Source: Collinsella sp. (GTDB lineage Bacteria; Actinomycetota; Coriobacteriia; Coriobacteriales; Coriobacteriaceae). Taken from it: 64,000 nucleotides of DNA. Shown piece by piece: positions 1 through 10,515 of the stretch; the first letter of the stretch is position 1, and each line of letters starts with the position of its first letter. The stretch is taken from positions 37,010 through 101,009 of the forward strand of contig JAGZQF010000003.1 of the NCBI GenBank assembly GCA_018382295.1. The letters are read 5' to 3'. The notes under the pieces are model-generated. The model worked only from the letters and a program-made list of their open reading frames with translations. It searched no databases and was not told the origin of the DNA. The translations under genes were made by a program, and so were the position numbers.

Positions 1-950
1 CTCGCATCGTTACTGCCGATGTGTTTGATAAGTGTGAGCACCTGGGTGCCGCATCGATTGCCATCGGCGTGTTCGATGGCGTGCACCGTGGACACCAGGA
101 GCTCATTGCGGCGCTTGTCCGTGATGCCCGTGCCCATGGCTGCAAGGCGGTCGTAGTTACCTTCGATCCCGACCCGGACGTCGTGGTGAGCCCTTCGCCC
201 GCTCAAAAATTGATGACGACGGCCGACCGTCTGCATGCCCTGGCTCAAACTGGGGTCGATGCGGTGGTGGCCGTTCCCTTTACGCCTGAGGTTGCGGCGC
301 TTGACCATGTTGCTTTTCTCTCGCTGGTGTCGCGTCTGGTCGACATTCGATCGATTCGCGTTGGCAGCGACTTTAGGCTGGGTCGTGGCGGTGCTTCTGG
401 TGTTGACGAGATGCGCGCCTGGGGTGCCGAGCGCGGCGTTGACGTATGCGGGCACGACTTGCTTTGCGAGGGCGGTGAGGCCATTTGCGCCACCCGCATT
501 CGTCATGAGCTGGGACAGGGCCATGTGGAGCTTGCTGCTGAGTTACTCGGCCGTCCGTATATGGTGCGTGGCGGTGTTATTCGCGGCCGTCACGAGGGCT
601 CTGGCATGGGCTTTCCCACGGCAAACCTGCAGGTTCCCGACGGTATTCAGGTGCCTGCCGATGGCGTGTATGAGGGTCTGGTGCTGGTCGATGACACCGC
701 GTGGCCCGCTGCCGTGAACGTCGGACTGCCGCCGACGTATGCCGACGATGTCGCTTCGGCGCATCTCGAGGCTAATTTAATTGGTTATACGGGCGACCTG
801 TACGGCTCTTCTGTTTCGCTGGCGTTTACGCGTTGGCTGCGTCCGTCGCGCGTGTTCGATTCGCTGGATGAGTTGATCGCGACCGTCGAGGGTAATATCG
901 AGGATATTCGTCACAACTTGGGTGATCAGGGGGTGAGCATCCGTGATTAG
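1..950 (+). CDS. ribF: Bifunctional riboflavin kinase/FAD synthetase (5' end cut by window)
   Basis: Converts riboflavin to FMN and FMN to FAD in the cytoplasm. The N-terminal adenylyltransferase half shows the nucleotide-binding stretch GVFDGVHRGH; the C-terminal flavokinase half shows GMGFPTANL and later an AVNVG motif. The reading frame stays open to the left edge, and the in-frame residues RIVTAD before the internal GTG at 21 fit a normal RibF N-terminus. The true start therefore probably lies just outside the window and the GTG is not the start. The stop overlaps the dnaG start by eight bases, so the two genes are probably co-transcribed. Function is secure; the left end is unknown. Confidence 0.93.
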   Translation, partial: RIVTADVFDKCEHLGAASIAIGVFDGVHRGHQELIAALVRDARAHGCKAVVVTFDPDPDVVVSPSPAQKLMTTADRLHALAQTGVDAVVAVPFTPEVAALDHVAFLSLVSRLVDIRSIRVGSDFRLGRGGASGVDEMRAWGAERGVDVCGHDLLCEGGEAICATRIRHELGQGHVELAAELLGRPYMVRGGVIRGRHEGSGMGFPTANLQVPDGIQVPADGVYEGLVLVDDTAWPAAVNVGLPPTYADDVASAHLEANLIGYTGDLYGSSVSLAFTRWLRPSRVFDSLDELIATVEGNIEDIRHNLGDQGVSIRD

Positions 951-3051
951 CGATGAGGAAAAAGACCAGGTACGCGCTGCGTCTGACCTGGTTGCCATCG
1001 TGCAGGAAACGGTCGAGCTCAAGCCTCGCGGCCATGAGTTTTGGGGATGCTGCCCCTTCCATGGCGAGAAGACGCCGTCCTTCCACATTATCCCCGCCAC
1101 GCAGGTGTGGCATTGCTTTGGTTGCGGCGAGGGTGGCGACGTTTTCACGTATATCATGAAGCGCGAGAACCTGAGCTTTCCCGAGTCAATCCGTTATTTG
1201 GCCGATCGCGCGGGTATTGAGCTGCATGACACCGGAGATCGCCGCGAGCGCGGCACCAAGCGTGCCCGCATCTACGATTTGTGCGCCGAGACCGCCCAGT
1301 TCTACCACACCATGCTTATGCGCGGTAAGGACGGCCGTCCGCGCGAGTACTTTGCCAGCCGCGGCATGGGTGGCGACGTCTGCCGCCGCTACTGCCTGGG
1401 CTTTGCACCGGGCCGTAACGCGCTGGTGTCGCACCTGTCCCAGGCGGGTTTTACCCCGCAGGAGATGATCGATGCCAACGTTGCCGTGAGCCGCGGGCGC
1501 GGGCAGCTTGCCGACCGCTTTTACGACCGCGTGATGTTTCCCATCTTTGACGAGCAGGGTCACAATATTGCCTTTGGCGGTCGTATTATGGGCGACGGCC
1601 AGCCTAAGTACCTCAATACCGCCGAGACGAGCGTGTTTCATAAAAAACGAAACCTCTACGGTTTTAATTGGGCCAAGGAGTTTATCGTCGCGCAGGATAC
1701 TGCCATCGTGGTGGAGGGCTATACCGACTGCATCGCCTGTTGGGAGGCGGGGATTAAAAACGTTGTCGCTACGCTGGGCACCGCGCTCACGGAGCATCAC
1801 GTCAAGACGCTCACTCGTTTTGCCAAGCGCATCGTGTATATGTTTGACGGCGATGCCGCCGGTCAAAAGGCTGCTCGCCGTGCGATTCAGTTTATCGAGC
1901 AGGATTCTATGGACCTGCGCTGCGTGGTGCTGCCCGACGGTAACGATCCCATGGAGTTCATCACGGCGCATGGTGGTGAGGCACTGCAGGCGCGCATCGA
2001 CGCTGCCGAGCCGCTCATGGACTTCGTGTACCGTTCGCTGCAGGAGTCGAGCGATATCACCACGCCGGGCGGTCGCGCCAAGGCGCTGGAGGACGCTCTC
2101 ACGCTCATCTATCCGCTGCGCGATAGCTATATGATCGATACGTACTTTATCCAGATTGCCGATCTGCTGGGTTTGGATCTGGAGACGGTGCGCGCGAGCT
2201 CGGGTCGTGTGTTTCGCGATGTCGCCAAGCGCGAGGATGCGGAACGACGTCGTGAGCAGAACTATGAGCGCCAGCGGGCACAGACTGAGCGGTCCGGTAG
2301 CGCGGGCGGTCGGGCGTCGGGTTCTCGCGATGCCGGTCGCGGTGCTTGGGCATCGGGCGCGACGCCGCCGGTGTCCGCGCCGGTCGAAGAAGAGCCGTAC
2401 GACTACGTCCCGCTCGATGCCTACGGCGCCGCGCCCGTGGAGGTCGTCGACGACCTGCCGCCGATCGATGTGCCTGATGGTATGGGCGCTGTGCCTGTGG
2501 CTGACGGTTCGGGCGCACCGGCTGCGGCGGCGCCGATGGTTCTTACCGATCTTGAACGCAAGTCCTTGGCAGGGGAGCGCGAGCTGTTGACGATGCTCAC
2601 GAGCTACCCCGACCTGTTCCGCACGTATGCCGACCGCATCTGCTCCATCGAGTGGGTTGACCCGCGTCACGAGTCCATTGCATGGGCCGTTCTGGCAACG
2701 CCGCCGGGAACCGATCCTGCAGCCTGCATGGATGCGGCGCGCTCAGTGTGTCCCGATGCGGCAACGCTTGTGAGTGCCGGGCGCATCTCCGCGACGAGCA
2801 AGCACCCCACCGAGACGAACATCGTGTTTATGCTTGATACGCTTGAGCTCTACACCATCAAGCGTCGCATGCGTGCCGCACAGGCCAAGCTGCGCCAGGA
2901 CCGTTCACTCGATGATGAGGCCCGTCGCGCGCTAACCATGCAGGCCGCGCAGGATTCGCAGCGTCAGCGCGAACTGCAAAAGTCAATCGGCGGCGTGGCG
3001 GACCCGTTCCGTTTGATTGGCCTGGAGGCCGCAGGCACCGAACAAGCCTAG
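943..3051 (+). CDS. dnaG: DNA primase
   Basis: Synthesises RNA primers at the replication fork and works with the replicative helicase. The 702-residue product has the CHC2 zinc finger near residues 37-61 (C37, H40, C58, C61), the primase core, then a Toprim domain around 250-340 with VVEGYTDCIA and the acidic pair in YMFDGDAAG. A proline/alanine/aspartate-rich linker at about 430-530 separates it from the C-terminal helicase-binding region. It starts with GTG inside the end of ribF. Longer than the roughly 580-residue enterobacterial enzyme because of the linker, which is common in actinobacteria. The ribF-dnaG-rpoD order recalls the classic macromolecular synthesis operon. Confidence 0.96.
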   Translation: MISDEEKDQVRAASDLVAIVQETVELKPRGHEFWGCCPFHGEKTPSFHIIPATQVWHCFGCGEGGDVFTYIMKRENLSFPESIRYLADRAGIELHDTGDRRERGTKRARIYDLCAETAQFYHTMLMRGKDGRPREYFASRGMGGDVCRRYCLGFAPGRNALVSHLSQAGFTPQEMIDANVAVSRGRGQLADRFYDRVMFPIFDEQGHNIAFGGRIMGDGQPKYLNTAETSVFHKKRNLYGFNWAKEFIVAQDTAIVVEGYTDCIACWEAGIKNVVATLGTALTEHHVKTLTRFAKRIVYMFDGDAAGQKAARRAIQFIEQDSMDLRCVVLPDGNDPMEFITAHGGEALQARIDAAEPLMDFVYRSLQESSDITTPGGRAKALEDALTLIYPLRDSYMIDTYFIQIADLLGLDLETVRASSGRVFRDVAKREDAERRREQNYERQRAQTERSGSAGGRASGSRDAGRGAWASGATPPVSAPVEEEPYDYVPLDAYGAAPVEVVDDLPPIDVPDGMGAVPVADGSGAPAAAAPMVLTDLERKSLAGERELLTMLTSYPDLFRTYADRICSIEWVDPRHESIAWAVLATPPGTDPAACMDAARSVCPDAATLVSAGRISATSKHPTETNIVFMLDTLELYTIKRRMRAAQAKLRQDRSLDDEARRALTMQAAQDSQRQRELQKSIGGVADPFRLIGLEAAGTEQA

Positions 3052-3120
3052 ATGTTGTGGTCAACCAGCGTATTCTCGCCTATATCCAGCCCTCTTTTTG
3101 GGTATAGACGTTAATGTGTG

Positions 3121-3129
3121 TGCTAAAGT
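3121..3129 (+). promoter_or_regulatory. Candidate extended -10 promoter of rpoD
   Basis: TGCTAAAGT lies 33 bases before the rpoD GTG in the dnaG-rpoD gap. No good -35 hexamer sits at 16-18 bases, so the call rests on the TGn extension and on the same pattern before several other operons in this window. Confidence 0.35.
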
Positions 3130-3161
3130 ATTGAGTCCTGTGGACTATGAAGGGAGAATCT

Positions 3162-4511
<1,350 letters not shown>

Positions 4512-4522
4512 TCAAGCAAGAG

Positions 4523-4558
4523 GCGCCCTCAAGCACATCCGCTTGAGGGCGCTTTCAT
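4523..4558 (+). terminator. Rho-independent terminator of rpoD
   Basis: A perfect 12-bp stem (GCGCCCTCAAGC with its complement, six-base loop) starts 12 bases after the rpoD stop and is followed by TTTCAT. Confidence 0.85.
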
Positions 4559-4559
4559 G

Positions 4560-4615
4560 TAGTCGTTGGGGACGTTCTTGAATGACTGGTCGTTTAAGAA
4601 CGTCCCCAATGACTA
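4560..4615. repeat. 56-base palindromic intergenic element, copy 1
   Basis: The 20-base arm TAGTCGTTGGGGACGTTCTT at 4560-4579 is mirrored at 4596-4615 with one change. The left arm is identical to that of the element at 32569-32624, and a shorter relative lies at 24936-24965. It directly follows the rpoD terminator and has no coding content. Function unknown. Confidence 0.75.
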
Positions 4616-4641
4616 GGTCGGAAAATTTCTTAAAAAAGTTC

Positions 4642-4669
4642 TTGCCCTGAGCTGATTCGTCCGTATAAT
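4642..4669 (+). promoter_or_regulatory. Promoter of the tRNA-Asn pair
   Basis: TTGCCC at 4642-4647, a 16-base spacer and a perfect TATAAT at 4664-4669 lie 30 bases before the first tRNA. This is the strongest consensus promoter I see in the window, as expected for a stable RNA unit. Confidence 0.7.
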
Positions 4670-4699
4670 AAACTTCGTTGCTTGAGAGCACGCACCTAT

Positions 4700-4774
4700 T
4701 CCTCGGTAGCTCAATGGTAGAGCACGCGGCTGTTAACCGCGCTGTTGTAGGTTCGAGTCCTACCCGGGGAGCCA
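4700..4774 (+). tRNA. tRNA-Asn(GTT), first copy
   Basis: Cloverleaf read by eye: acceptor TCCTCGG pairs with CCGGGGA. The anticodon stem CGCGG/CCGCG encloses the loop CTGTTAA with anticodon GTT. The T arm GTAGG/CCTAC encloses TTCGAGT. The discriminator is G and the CCA end is encoded at 4772-4774. Confidence 0.97.
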
Positions 4775-4807
4775 GAATTTTTCAGCCCTTTCTGTTGGGC
4801 TTTAAAT

Positions 4808-4882
4808 TCCTCGGTAGCTCAATGGTAGAGCACGCGGCTGTTAACCGCGCTGTTGTAGGTTCGAGTCCTACCCGGGGAGCCA
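4808..4882 (+). tRNA. tRNA-Asn(GTT), second copy
   Basis: Base-for-base copy of the first tRNA-Asn, offset by 108 bases, with the same encoded CCA. The 33-base spacer has no promoter of its own, so both are probably cut from one transcript. Confidence 0.97.
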
Positions 4883-4890
4883 GGTTGTAA

Positions 4891-4918
4891 AACCCGTCGC
4901 TTATGCGGCGGGTTTTTT
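4891..4918 (+). terminator. Terminator of the tRNA-Asn unit
   Basis: AACCCGTCGC and GCGGCGGGTT form a 10-bp stem with one G-T pair around a TTAT loop, followed by TTTT. Confidence 0.8.
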
Positions 4919-5076
4919 CATGCCGCGATCGCTGTTCGCGAACGTTACCGTATCAACATTTCGTGTCGAGGATGTAATCCCGAGGCCCGCCACCTCAACA
5001 TGGCGCGGTCGTTGTAGAATATTCCAATGATTGCTCCCACGAGATGGTGCCGCGAGCACCAGATAAGGAGATTCTT

Positions 5077-5433
5077 GTGTCTGAGACCATTAACGGCAGC
5101 CTGAGCGTCTCGAACGACGTTATTGCCGATATTGCCGGTTATGCCGCGATGACGTGCTATGGCGTCGTCGGTATGGCCGAACAGCTCCAGGGCGCCGAGA
5201 GCGTGCGCCTGCTTGCCGGTCAGCGCCTCCGCAAGGGCGTGCTTGTCTCCGCCGACGAGAACGGCCTTACGGTCGATCTTCACGTCGTGCTCGAGAACGG
5301 CGTCAACATGAAGTCCGTCTGCCACAATCTTTCGAGCTCCGTTGCCTTTACCCTGCAGGAGATCGCCCAGATCGATCCCGCCAGCCTTAAGATCGGCATC
5401 CATATCGACGCGCTCAAGAGCCGTCTGAACTAG
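5077..5433 (+). CDS. Asp23/Gls24 family envelope-stress protein (first of two)
   Basis: A 118-residue DUF322 protein of the Asp23/Gls24 type, matching the family pattern in IAGYAAMTCYGVVGMAEQ and the C-terminal amphipathic half. In Firmicutes these cytoplasmic proteins are linked to cell-envelope homeostasis; a biochemical activity is not established. GTG at 5077 was chosen because AAGGAG precedes it by six bases; the upstream ATG at 5044 has no ribosome site. It lies just before fakA, a pairing seen in many Gram-positive genomes. A second member is at 51361. Confidence 0.88.
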   Translation: MSETINGSLSVSNDVIADIAGYAAMTCYGVVGMAEQLQGAESVRLLAGQRLRKGVLVSADENGLTVDLHVVLENGVNMKSVCHNLSSSVAFTLQEIAQIDPASLKIGIHIDALKSRLN

Positions 5434-5460
5434 CATCCGAAAACGGAGATTCAAATACCC

Positions 5461-7122
5461 ATGATTGCAAAGACCATTCGCACCTGTTTTCCGATCGCTG
5501 CGGCTGCCGTTTCCGACAAGGCCGAGGAGATCAACAAGCTCAACGTCTTCCCCGTACCCGACGGCGACACCGGCACCAACATGTCGCTCACGCTCGCCTC
5601 GGTGACCAAGGAGCTTTCCGCCCTTCCCGCCGATGCCGATATGGAGGCCATCGCCGGCGCCATCACCCACGGCTCCCTGATGGGTGCCCGCGGTAACTCC
5701 GGAGTCATCACCTCGCAGATTCTGCGCGGCGTGGCCGAGGGTCTTGTCTCTGCCGACGAGCCTATTACGTCCGCCAACATTGCCTTCGCCTTCCGTCGTG
5801 CCGTCAAGGTTGCCTTCCAGGCTGTCCGCAAGCCCATCGAGGGCACGATCCTCACGGTCCTGCGCGATGTCTCGACCAAGGCCGATGAGTGCGAGAAGAA
5901 GAAGTTCTCGGCCGAGGATGCGCTCGATGCTATCGTCGTCGAGGCGTACCAGTCCGTCGCCCGCACGCCCGACCTGCTGCCCGTTCTGAAGGAGAACGGC
6001 GTGGTCGACTCCGGCGCCTTTGGCTTCGCCATCTTCCTTGAGAACTTTGTGGCTGCAGCACTTGGCCGCAGCACCGTTGTCGAGGATTTCTCCGCCACGT
6101 TTGATTCCGCTGTCTCTGCCCGCGACGCGGCCCTTGGTCGCGTTGAGATCGAGGCCAACGACGATTGGGAGGGCTCGGAGTTCCGCTACTGCAACGAGTT
6201 CCTGTTTAAGGCCGACGCCCCGTTTGACGAGGACGAGTGCCTTAAGTTCCTGGGTTCCATGGGCGACTGCGAGCTTCTCGTGGGCGCCTATCCCGACTAC
6301 AAGATCCATGTGCACTCCAACACCCCCAACCTGGTGCTCGAGCACATGCTGCAGCTCGGTCAGATCTATGAGGTCTTTATCCACAACATGGAGATGGAGG
6401 CCCACGACCGTACCGCCAAGATCCACGAGGATCAGGAAAAGGCCGCCGAGCCCGCCAAGGCGCTGGGCTTTGTCGCCGTTGCCGCCGGTTCGGGCGAGGC
6501 CGACATCCTCAAGTCCCTCGGCGTTGACGTGATCGTCTCGGGTGGCCAGACCATGAACCCCTCGACCGCCGATCTGCTGGGCGCCGTCGACCAGGTCAAC
6601 GCGACCTCGGTCATCATCCTGCCCAACAACGGCAACATCCGCATGGCTGCCGAGGCCGCTGCCTCTGCCTGCACCGATAAGAAGGTCGCCGTCGTTCCCA
6701 CCAAGACCGTTCCCCAGGCGTTCTCCGCGCTGTTCGCCGTCCTGCCCGATTCCGAGCTCGAGGACGCCGTCGCCGCCATGGTCGACGCCATCAGCGAGGT
6801 CCGCGATGGCGAGGTCACCCGCGCCGTGCGCGATTCCAGCGCCTCGGACGGCTCTCCGATTCACTCCGGTGACGTCATGGGCATCATCGCCGGTTCCATC
6901 GACGTGGTCGGCTCCGATGTGAAACAGGTCACCCTCGACTGCATCAACCGTATGCAGGAGGAAGAGGAAGGCGACGCGCTGACGATTCTGGCCGGCGAGG
7001 AGCTGTCCGACGAGGCCTTCCAGGAGATCGTCGACGCCATCGAGGAGGCTCAGCCCGACTTGGAGATTGATGCCCATCGTGGCGAGCAGCCGCTCTATCC
7101 CGTGATCTTCTCGATCGAGTAG
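5461..7122 (+). CDS. fakA: Fatty acid kinase subunit FakA (DhaL/DAK2 domain, YloV type)
   Basis: The 553-residue product is of the YloV/FakA type. FakA phosphorylates fatty acids held by a DegV-type FakB protein, feeding acyl-phosphate to phospholipid synthesis. The N-terminal DhaL domain has the magnesium and ATP site VFPVPDGDTGTNMS and SLMGARGNSGVITSQ. The middle and C-terminal DAK1-like part contains the glycine-rich VIVSGGQTMNPST. No FakB gene is in the window. ATG start; recG follows 10 bases after the stop. The link to fatty acids is inferred from the family; plsX, another acyl-phosphate enzyme, is 5 kb downstream. Confidence 0.9.
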   Translation: MIAKTIRTCFPIAAAAVSDKAEEINKLNVFPVPDGDTGTNMSLTLASVTKELSALPADADMEAIAGAITHGSLMGARGNSGVITSQILRGVAEGLVSADEPITSANIAFAFRRAVKVAFQAVRKPIEGTILTVLRDVSTKADECEKKKFSAEDALDAIVVEAYQSVARTPDLLPVLKENGVVDSGAFGFAIFLENFVAAALGRSTVVEDFSATFDSAVSARDAALGRVEIEANDDWEGSEFRYCNEFLFKADAPFDEDECLKFLGSMGDCELLVGAYPDYKIHVHSNTPNLVLEHMLQLGQIYEVFIHNMEMEAHDRTAKIHEDQEKAAEPAKALGFVAVAAGSGEADILKSLGVDVIVSGGQTMNPSTADLLGAVDQVNATSVIILPNNGNIRMAAEAAASACTDKKVAVVPTKTVPQAFSALFAVLPDSELEDAVAAMVDAISEVRDGEVTRAVRDSSASDGSPIHSGDVMGIIAGSIDVVGSDVKQVTLDCINRMQEEEEGDALTILAGEELSDEAFQEIVDAIEEAQPDLEIDAHRGEQPLYPVIFSIE

Positions 7123-7132
7123 GCATCTGAGC

Positions 7133-9310
7133 ATGTCCGAGCTATGCTCCGTGCCGCGCGTCTCGGAGCGCTTTGCCCAGAGCAATGCGCTCGGCGAGGA
7201 TATCGCGCGACTCAAATATGTTTCGGGTAAACGTGAGGAGGCCCTTCGCCGTCTGGGAATCCGGACGGTGGGGGACCTCCTTCTCCATATCCCGCATCGA
7301 TATCTGGACTTTACCCGCTCATGGTCCATCGAGATGGCGCCCATCGGGACCGTGTGCACCATCGTTGCCACGGTCGACCGCATTGTTCAAAAGCAGCCTC
7401 GTCCGCGCATGCAGGTGACCGAGGTATCGCTCGTGGATGACACGGGTGTGCTGCAGGTCGCCTTTTTCCGCCAGCCCTGGATTGCCCAGCAGCTTAAGCG
7501 GGGTGACCGTCTGGCCGTGATGGGTAAGGTCGAGTTTGCCTACGGCTTTAAGCAGATGGCCTCGCCGCATTTTGAAAAGCTTGAGGATGGTCGTGCCGCG
7601 GGTACCATTTTGCCGGTCCACTACGTAAGTGATGGCGTAAGCCAGGCATGGATGCGTCGCATTGTGAGCGGTGCTCTTGAGCTCGTCGGCAATCCCTTTG
7701 ATCCCATCCCGGCACCGCTGCGCGCAAAGCGCAAGCTCATGAGCAATGCCCGTGCGCTTCGTTCGATTCACTTTCCCTCGAGTATGGCCGAGCGCGACAT
7801 TGCGCGCCGCCGTTTGGCCTATGAGGAATGCCTGTACCTGCAGCTCGCGCTTCGTCTGCGCAATGACGGCGGCTTGGTCGAGGTGGTTCCCTACGCCCAC
7901 ACCGCGGGTGAGCACCTTGTTGCTCTTAGGCAGGCCCTGCTGTTTTCGCTGAGCGACGAGCAGGAGGCCGCATTCCAGGATATTTTGCACGATATGTGCG
8001 ATGATACGCGCGTCATGAACCGTCTGCTGCTGGGCGATGTCGGTACCGGCAAGACGGCCGTTGCCGCCTGTGCGTTGGCCGTAGCCGTCGATAGCGGCAC
8101 CCAGGCCTGCGTCATGGCGCCTACGGGCGTGCTGGCTCGTCAGTATGCCGATAAGACCGGCCCTTTGCTCTCTCAGGCCGGCATGTCTTGGGCGCTCCTG
8201 ACGGGCGCCACGCCGGCGGCGGAGCGCGAGCTCATCCATTCGCAGTTGGAATCGGGCGAGCTTGACGTGCTCTTTGGTACGCATGCCGTGCTTTCCGAAG
8301 ACGTGAATTTTAAGCACTTGTCGCTCGTGGTCATCGACGAACAACACCGCTTTGGCGTGGGCCAGCGCAATGCCTTGCGCGCGAAGGGTCCCGGCGCGGA
8401 CCTGCTCGTCATGACGGCGACGCCCATCCCGCGCACGCTGGCGCTCTCGGTCTACGGCGACCTGGATACGAGCATCATTCGCCATCGTCCCGTCCCGGGT
8501 GCCGGCGTGACGACGCGCGTCCTTACCGAGTCGAGCCGCGACCTGGCCTATGGTGCCATCCGTGAGGCACACGAGAAGGGCCAGCAGGCCTACGTGATCT
8601 GTCCGCTTGTGGAGCCGAGTGACTCGGCCGACGAGCTCGAGGATGTGCCCGGTATCGCCCGTGACGACGAGGGCCGCGTGACCGTCCCCGTGCCGCTGCA
8701 CGATACGGCAACCGAGCTCGACCGCCTGCGCCTGGCGCTGCCGGGTCTTACTGTCGAGCGCCTCCACGGCCGCATGCGGGCGGGGGAGAAGGATCGCGTG
8801 ATCGACGCCTTTAAACGCGGCGAGATTGACGTGCTCGTCTCGACCACCGTGGTCGAGGTGGGCGTCGACGTGCCCAATGCCACCGTGATGGTCATCGAGA
8901 ACGGTGAGCGCTTTGGTTTGGCCGCCCTGCATCAGCTTCGTGGACGTGTGGGCCGTGGTACCGTGGCGGGCACATGCCTGGTCATGACGCACTCCAAGGG
9001 CAACGGCGGTACATCGGCGGCACAAGATCGCCTGCAGTCGCTCGAGAAGACCGCAGATGGCTTTACGCTTGCACAGATGGACCTGCGACTTCGCCACGAG
9101 GGCGAAATCTTGGGTTACCGTCAGCATGGTGGCGTGACCCTGCGTTTTGTCGACCTTGATGCCGATGAGGAGCTCATCGAGTGGGCGCATTTGGACGCGG
9201 TCGAGCTCTTGCGGTATGCTAGTAATCTTGACTCTGTGGCGACGCGTCCCCTGCGCGATGCGGTCGCCAAGCGATATCGACATATTTTTAAGGAGGTCAG
9301 CGGAGGATGA
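7133..9310 (+). CDS. recG: ATP-dependent DNA helicase RecG
   Basis: Branch-migrating helicase that remodels stalled forks and Holliday junctions. The 725-residue protein has the N-terminal wedge/OB-fold region (about 50-170), Walker A in LLGDVGTGKTAVAA, the DEQH box in VVIDEQHRFG, the TATPIPRTLAL motif and a helicase C-terminal domain with LHGRMRAGEKDRV and QLRGRVGRG. Length is normal for RecG. The stop overlaps the rsmD start by four bases, so the two are translationally coupled. Confidence 0.96.
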   Translation: MSELCSVPRVSERFAQSNALGEDIARLKYVSGKREEALRRLGIRTVGDLLLHIPHRYLDFTRSWSIEMAPIGTVCTIVATVDRIVQKQPRPRMQVTEVSLVDDTGVLQVAFFRQPWIAQQLKRGDRLAVMGKVEFAYGFKQMASPHFEKLEDGRAAGTILPVHYVSDGVSQAWMRRIVSGALELVGNPFDPIPAPLRAKRKLMSNARALRSIHFPSSMAERDIARRRLAYEECLYLQLALRLRNDGGLVEVVPYAHTAGEHLVALRQALLFSLSDEQEAAFQDILHDMCDDTRVMNRLLLGDVGTGKTAVAACALAVAVDSGTQACVMAPTGVLARQYADKTGPLLSQAGMSWALLTGATPAAERELIHSQLESGELDVLFGTHAVLSEDVNFKHLSLVVIDEQHRFGVGQRNALRAKGPGADLLVMTATPIPRTLALSVYGDLDTSIIRHRPVPGAGVTTRVLTESSRDLAYGAIREAHEKGQQAYVICPLVEPSDSADELEDVPGIARDDEGRVTVPVPLHDTATELDRLRLALPGLTVERLHGRMRAGEKDRVIDAFKRGEIDVLVSTTVVEVGVDVPNATVMVIENGERFGLAALHQLRGRVGRGTVAGTCLVMTHSKGNGGTSAAQDRLQSLEKTADGFTLAQMDLRLRHEGEILGYRQHGGVTLRFVDLDADEELIEWAHLDAVELLRYASNLDSVATRPLRDAVAKRYRHIFKEVSGG

Positions 9311-9957
9311 GAATCATCGGCGGTGAATGGCGCGGTCGCAAGATCGAAGAACCGCGCGGTCGCGATGTTACGCGTCCGACGACCGACCGCGTGCGCGAGG
9401 CGTGTGCATCCATGGTCCTATCGGCCTTCGGCTTTGATTTGGACGAGGTTCGCGTACTGGATGCCTTTGGCGGCTCCGGTGCCCTAGGCATCGAGATGCT
9501 CTCGCGGGGCGCCCGTTCGCTCACGACGTTCGAGATCGATCGCAATGCCGCGAGGCTCATAACCAAGAATATCGAGTCGCTCTGTCGCGATCGCGCTCGT
9601 TGGCGTGTGGTGACGGGCGATGTCCTTGCGAGCGCTTCGCGCGGCCGCGTGCCGGGCGGCCCCTTCGATCTGGTCTTGCTCGACCCGCCCTATGCTTTTG
9701 GTGCCAAGCCGGTCGATGAGCTGCTGCAGAACCTGGCCCAGCAGGGTCTGCTCACCCCGGGCGCCTATGCTCTGTTTGAGCATGCTGCCGCCGACGCGGG
9801 TGCACATCCTGCCGGCTTTGTAACCGTGCGTGAGAAACGCTATGGCATCACCTCGGTCGATCTGCTCCGTTGGGTCGGCGAGGGCGAGGATGACGACATC
9901 GCCACCGATGCCGATGACAGCGACGGCACGACGTTTCAGGAGGATGCCCATGAGTGA
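9307..9957 (+). CDS. rsmD: 16S rRNA (guanine(966)-N2)-methyltransferase RsmD
   Basis: Methylates G966 of 16S rRNA using S-adenosylmethionine. The 216-residue protein shows the SAM-binding motif VLDAFGGSGALGIEML and the catalytic DPPY motif in LVLLDPPYAFG. The N-terminus MRIIGGEWRGRKIEEP is typical of the family. The C-terminus carries an acidic tail (EGEDDDIATDADDSD). It overlaps recG upstream and coaD downstream; rsmD-coaD is a widely conserved neighbour pair. Confidence 0.94.
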   Translation: MRIIGGEWRGRKIEEPRGRDVTRPTTDRVREACASMVLSAFGFDLDEVRVLDAFGGSGALGIEMLSRGARSLTTFEIDRNAARLITKNIESLCRDRARWRVVTGDVLASASRGRVPGGPFDLVLLDPPYAFGAKPVDELLQNLAQQGLLTPGAYALFEHAAADAGAHPAGFVTVREKRYGITSVDLLRWVGEGEDDDIATDADDSDGTTFQEDAHE

Positions 9958-10447
9958 CACCATTAACCGCGTCATCGTTCCGGGTACCTTCGATCCCATC
10001 ACGTTTGGCCATATCGACGTCATCCGCCGCGCCCGCCGCATTTTTCCCAGTGTGATCGTGGCCGTTGCCGAGTCGCAGGGCAAAAACGGCGTGGGCACCA
10101 CGTTTACGCTCGATGAACGCGTGGCGCTGGCCCGTGAGGCACTCGGTGATATCGATGGCGTCGAGGTCCTGCCCTTTACCGGACTGCTCGTCGACTTTGC
10201 TCGCGAGCAGGGTGCCGGTGCCGTGGTCAAGGGCCTACGCGCCATGACCGACTTTGAGTATGAGCTGCAGCAAGCCGACCTCAACTACCGCTTGGATAAC
10301 GAGCTGGAGTCCATCTTTGTCATGAGTGCTCCGCAGTATGGCTACATCTCGAGCTCGGTTGTACGCCAGATCGCCTCGCTCGGTAGTGATGTTTCGACGT
10401 TTGTGCCGGCTAATGTGGTCGAGGCGCTTAAACATCGCTTTTCGTGA
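9950..10447 (+). CDS. coaD: Pantetheine-phosphate adenylyltransferase
   Basis: Fourth step of coenzyme A synthesis, joining 4'-phosphopantetheine and ATP. The 165-residue protein has the nucleotidyltransferase TxGH motif in VPGTFDPITFGHIDVI and the C-terminal ISSSVVRQIA motif. ATG at 9950 follows a CAGGAGG ribosome site by six bases and overlaps the rsmD stop by eight bases. The same frame is open further upstream, but that stretch does not resemble CoaD. Confidence 0.96.
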   Translation: MSDTINRVIVPGTFDPITFGHIDVIRRARRIFPSVIVAVAESQGKNGVGTTFTLDERVALAREALGDIDGVEVLPFTGLLVDFAREQGAGAVVKGLRAMTDFEYELQQADLNYRLDNELESIFVMSAPQYGYISSSVVRQIASLGSDVSTFVPANVVEALKHRFS

Positions 10448-10471
10448 CGTTTTTTATTGCCAGGTGGCATG

Positions 10472-10480
10472 TGGTAAACT
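10472..10480 (+). promoter_or_regulatory. Candidate extended -10 promoter before the coiled-coil gene
   Basis: TGGTAAACT lies 35 bases before the ATG at 10516. TTGCCA at 10457 is too close to serve as -35. The identical nonamer occurs before the PTS permease gene. Confidence 0.4.
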
Positions 10481-10515
10481 AGCACGATGATATGTTACCT
10501 ATGAAAGGAGACCGG

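Noticed and set aside
4678..4890. 70-codon open frame with an internal sequence repeat
   Set aside because: It is the two identical tRNA genes read as codons.
4945..7383. 812-codon open frame on the minus strand
   Set aside because: It runs antisense across the Asp23 and fakA genes and shows low-complexity shadow sequence; the plus-strand proteins match known families.
9215..9224. TGCTAGTAAT promoter-like box
   Set aside because: Lies inside recG coding sequence, with no gene start close enough to use it convincingly.
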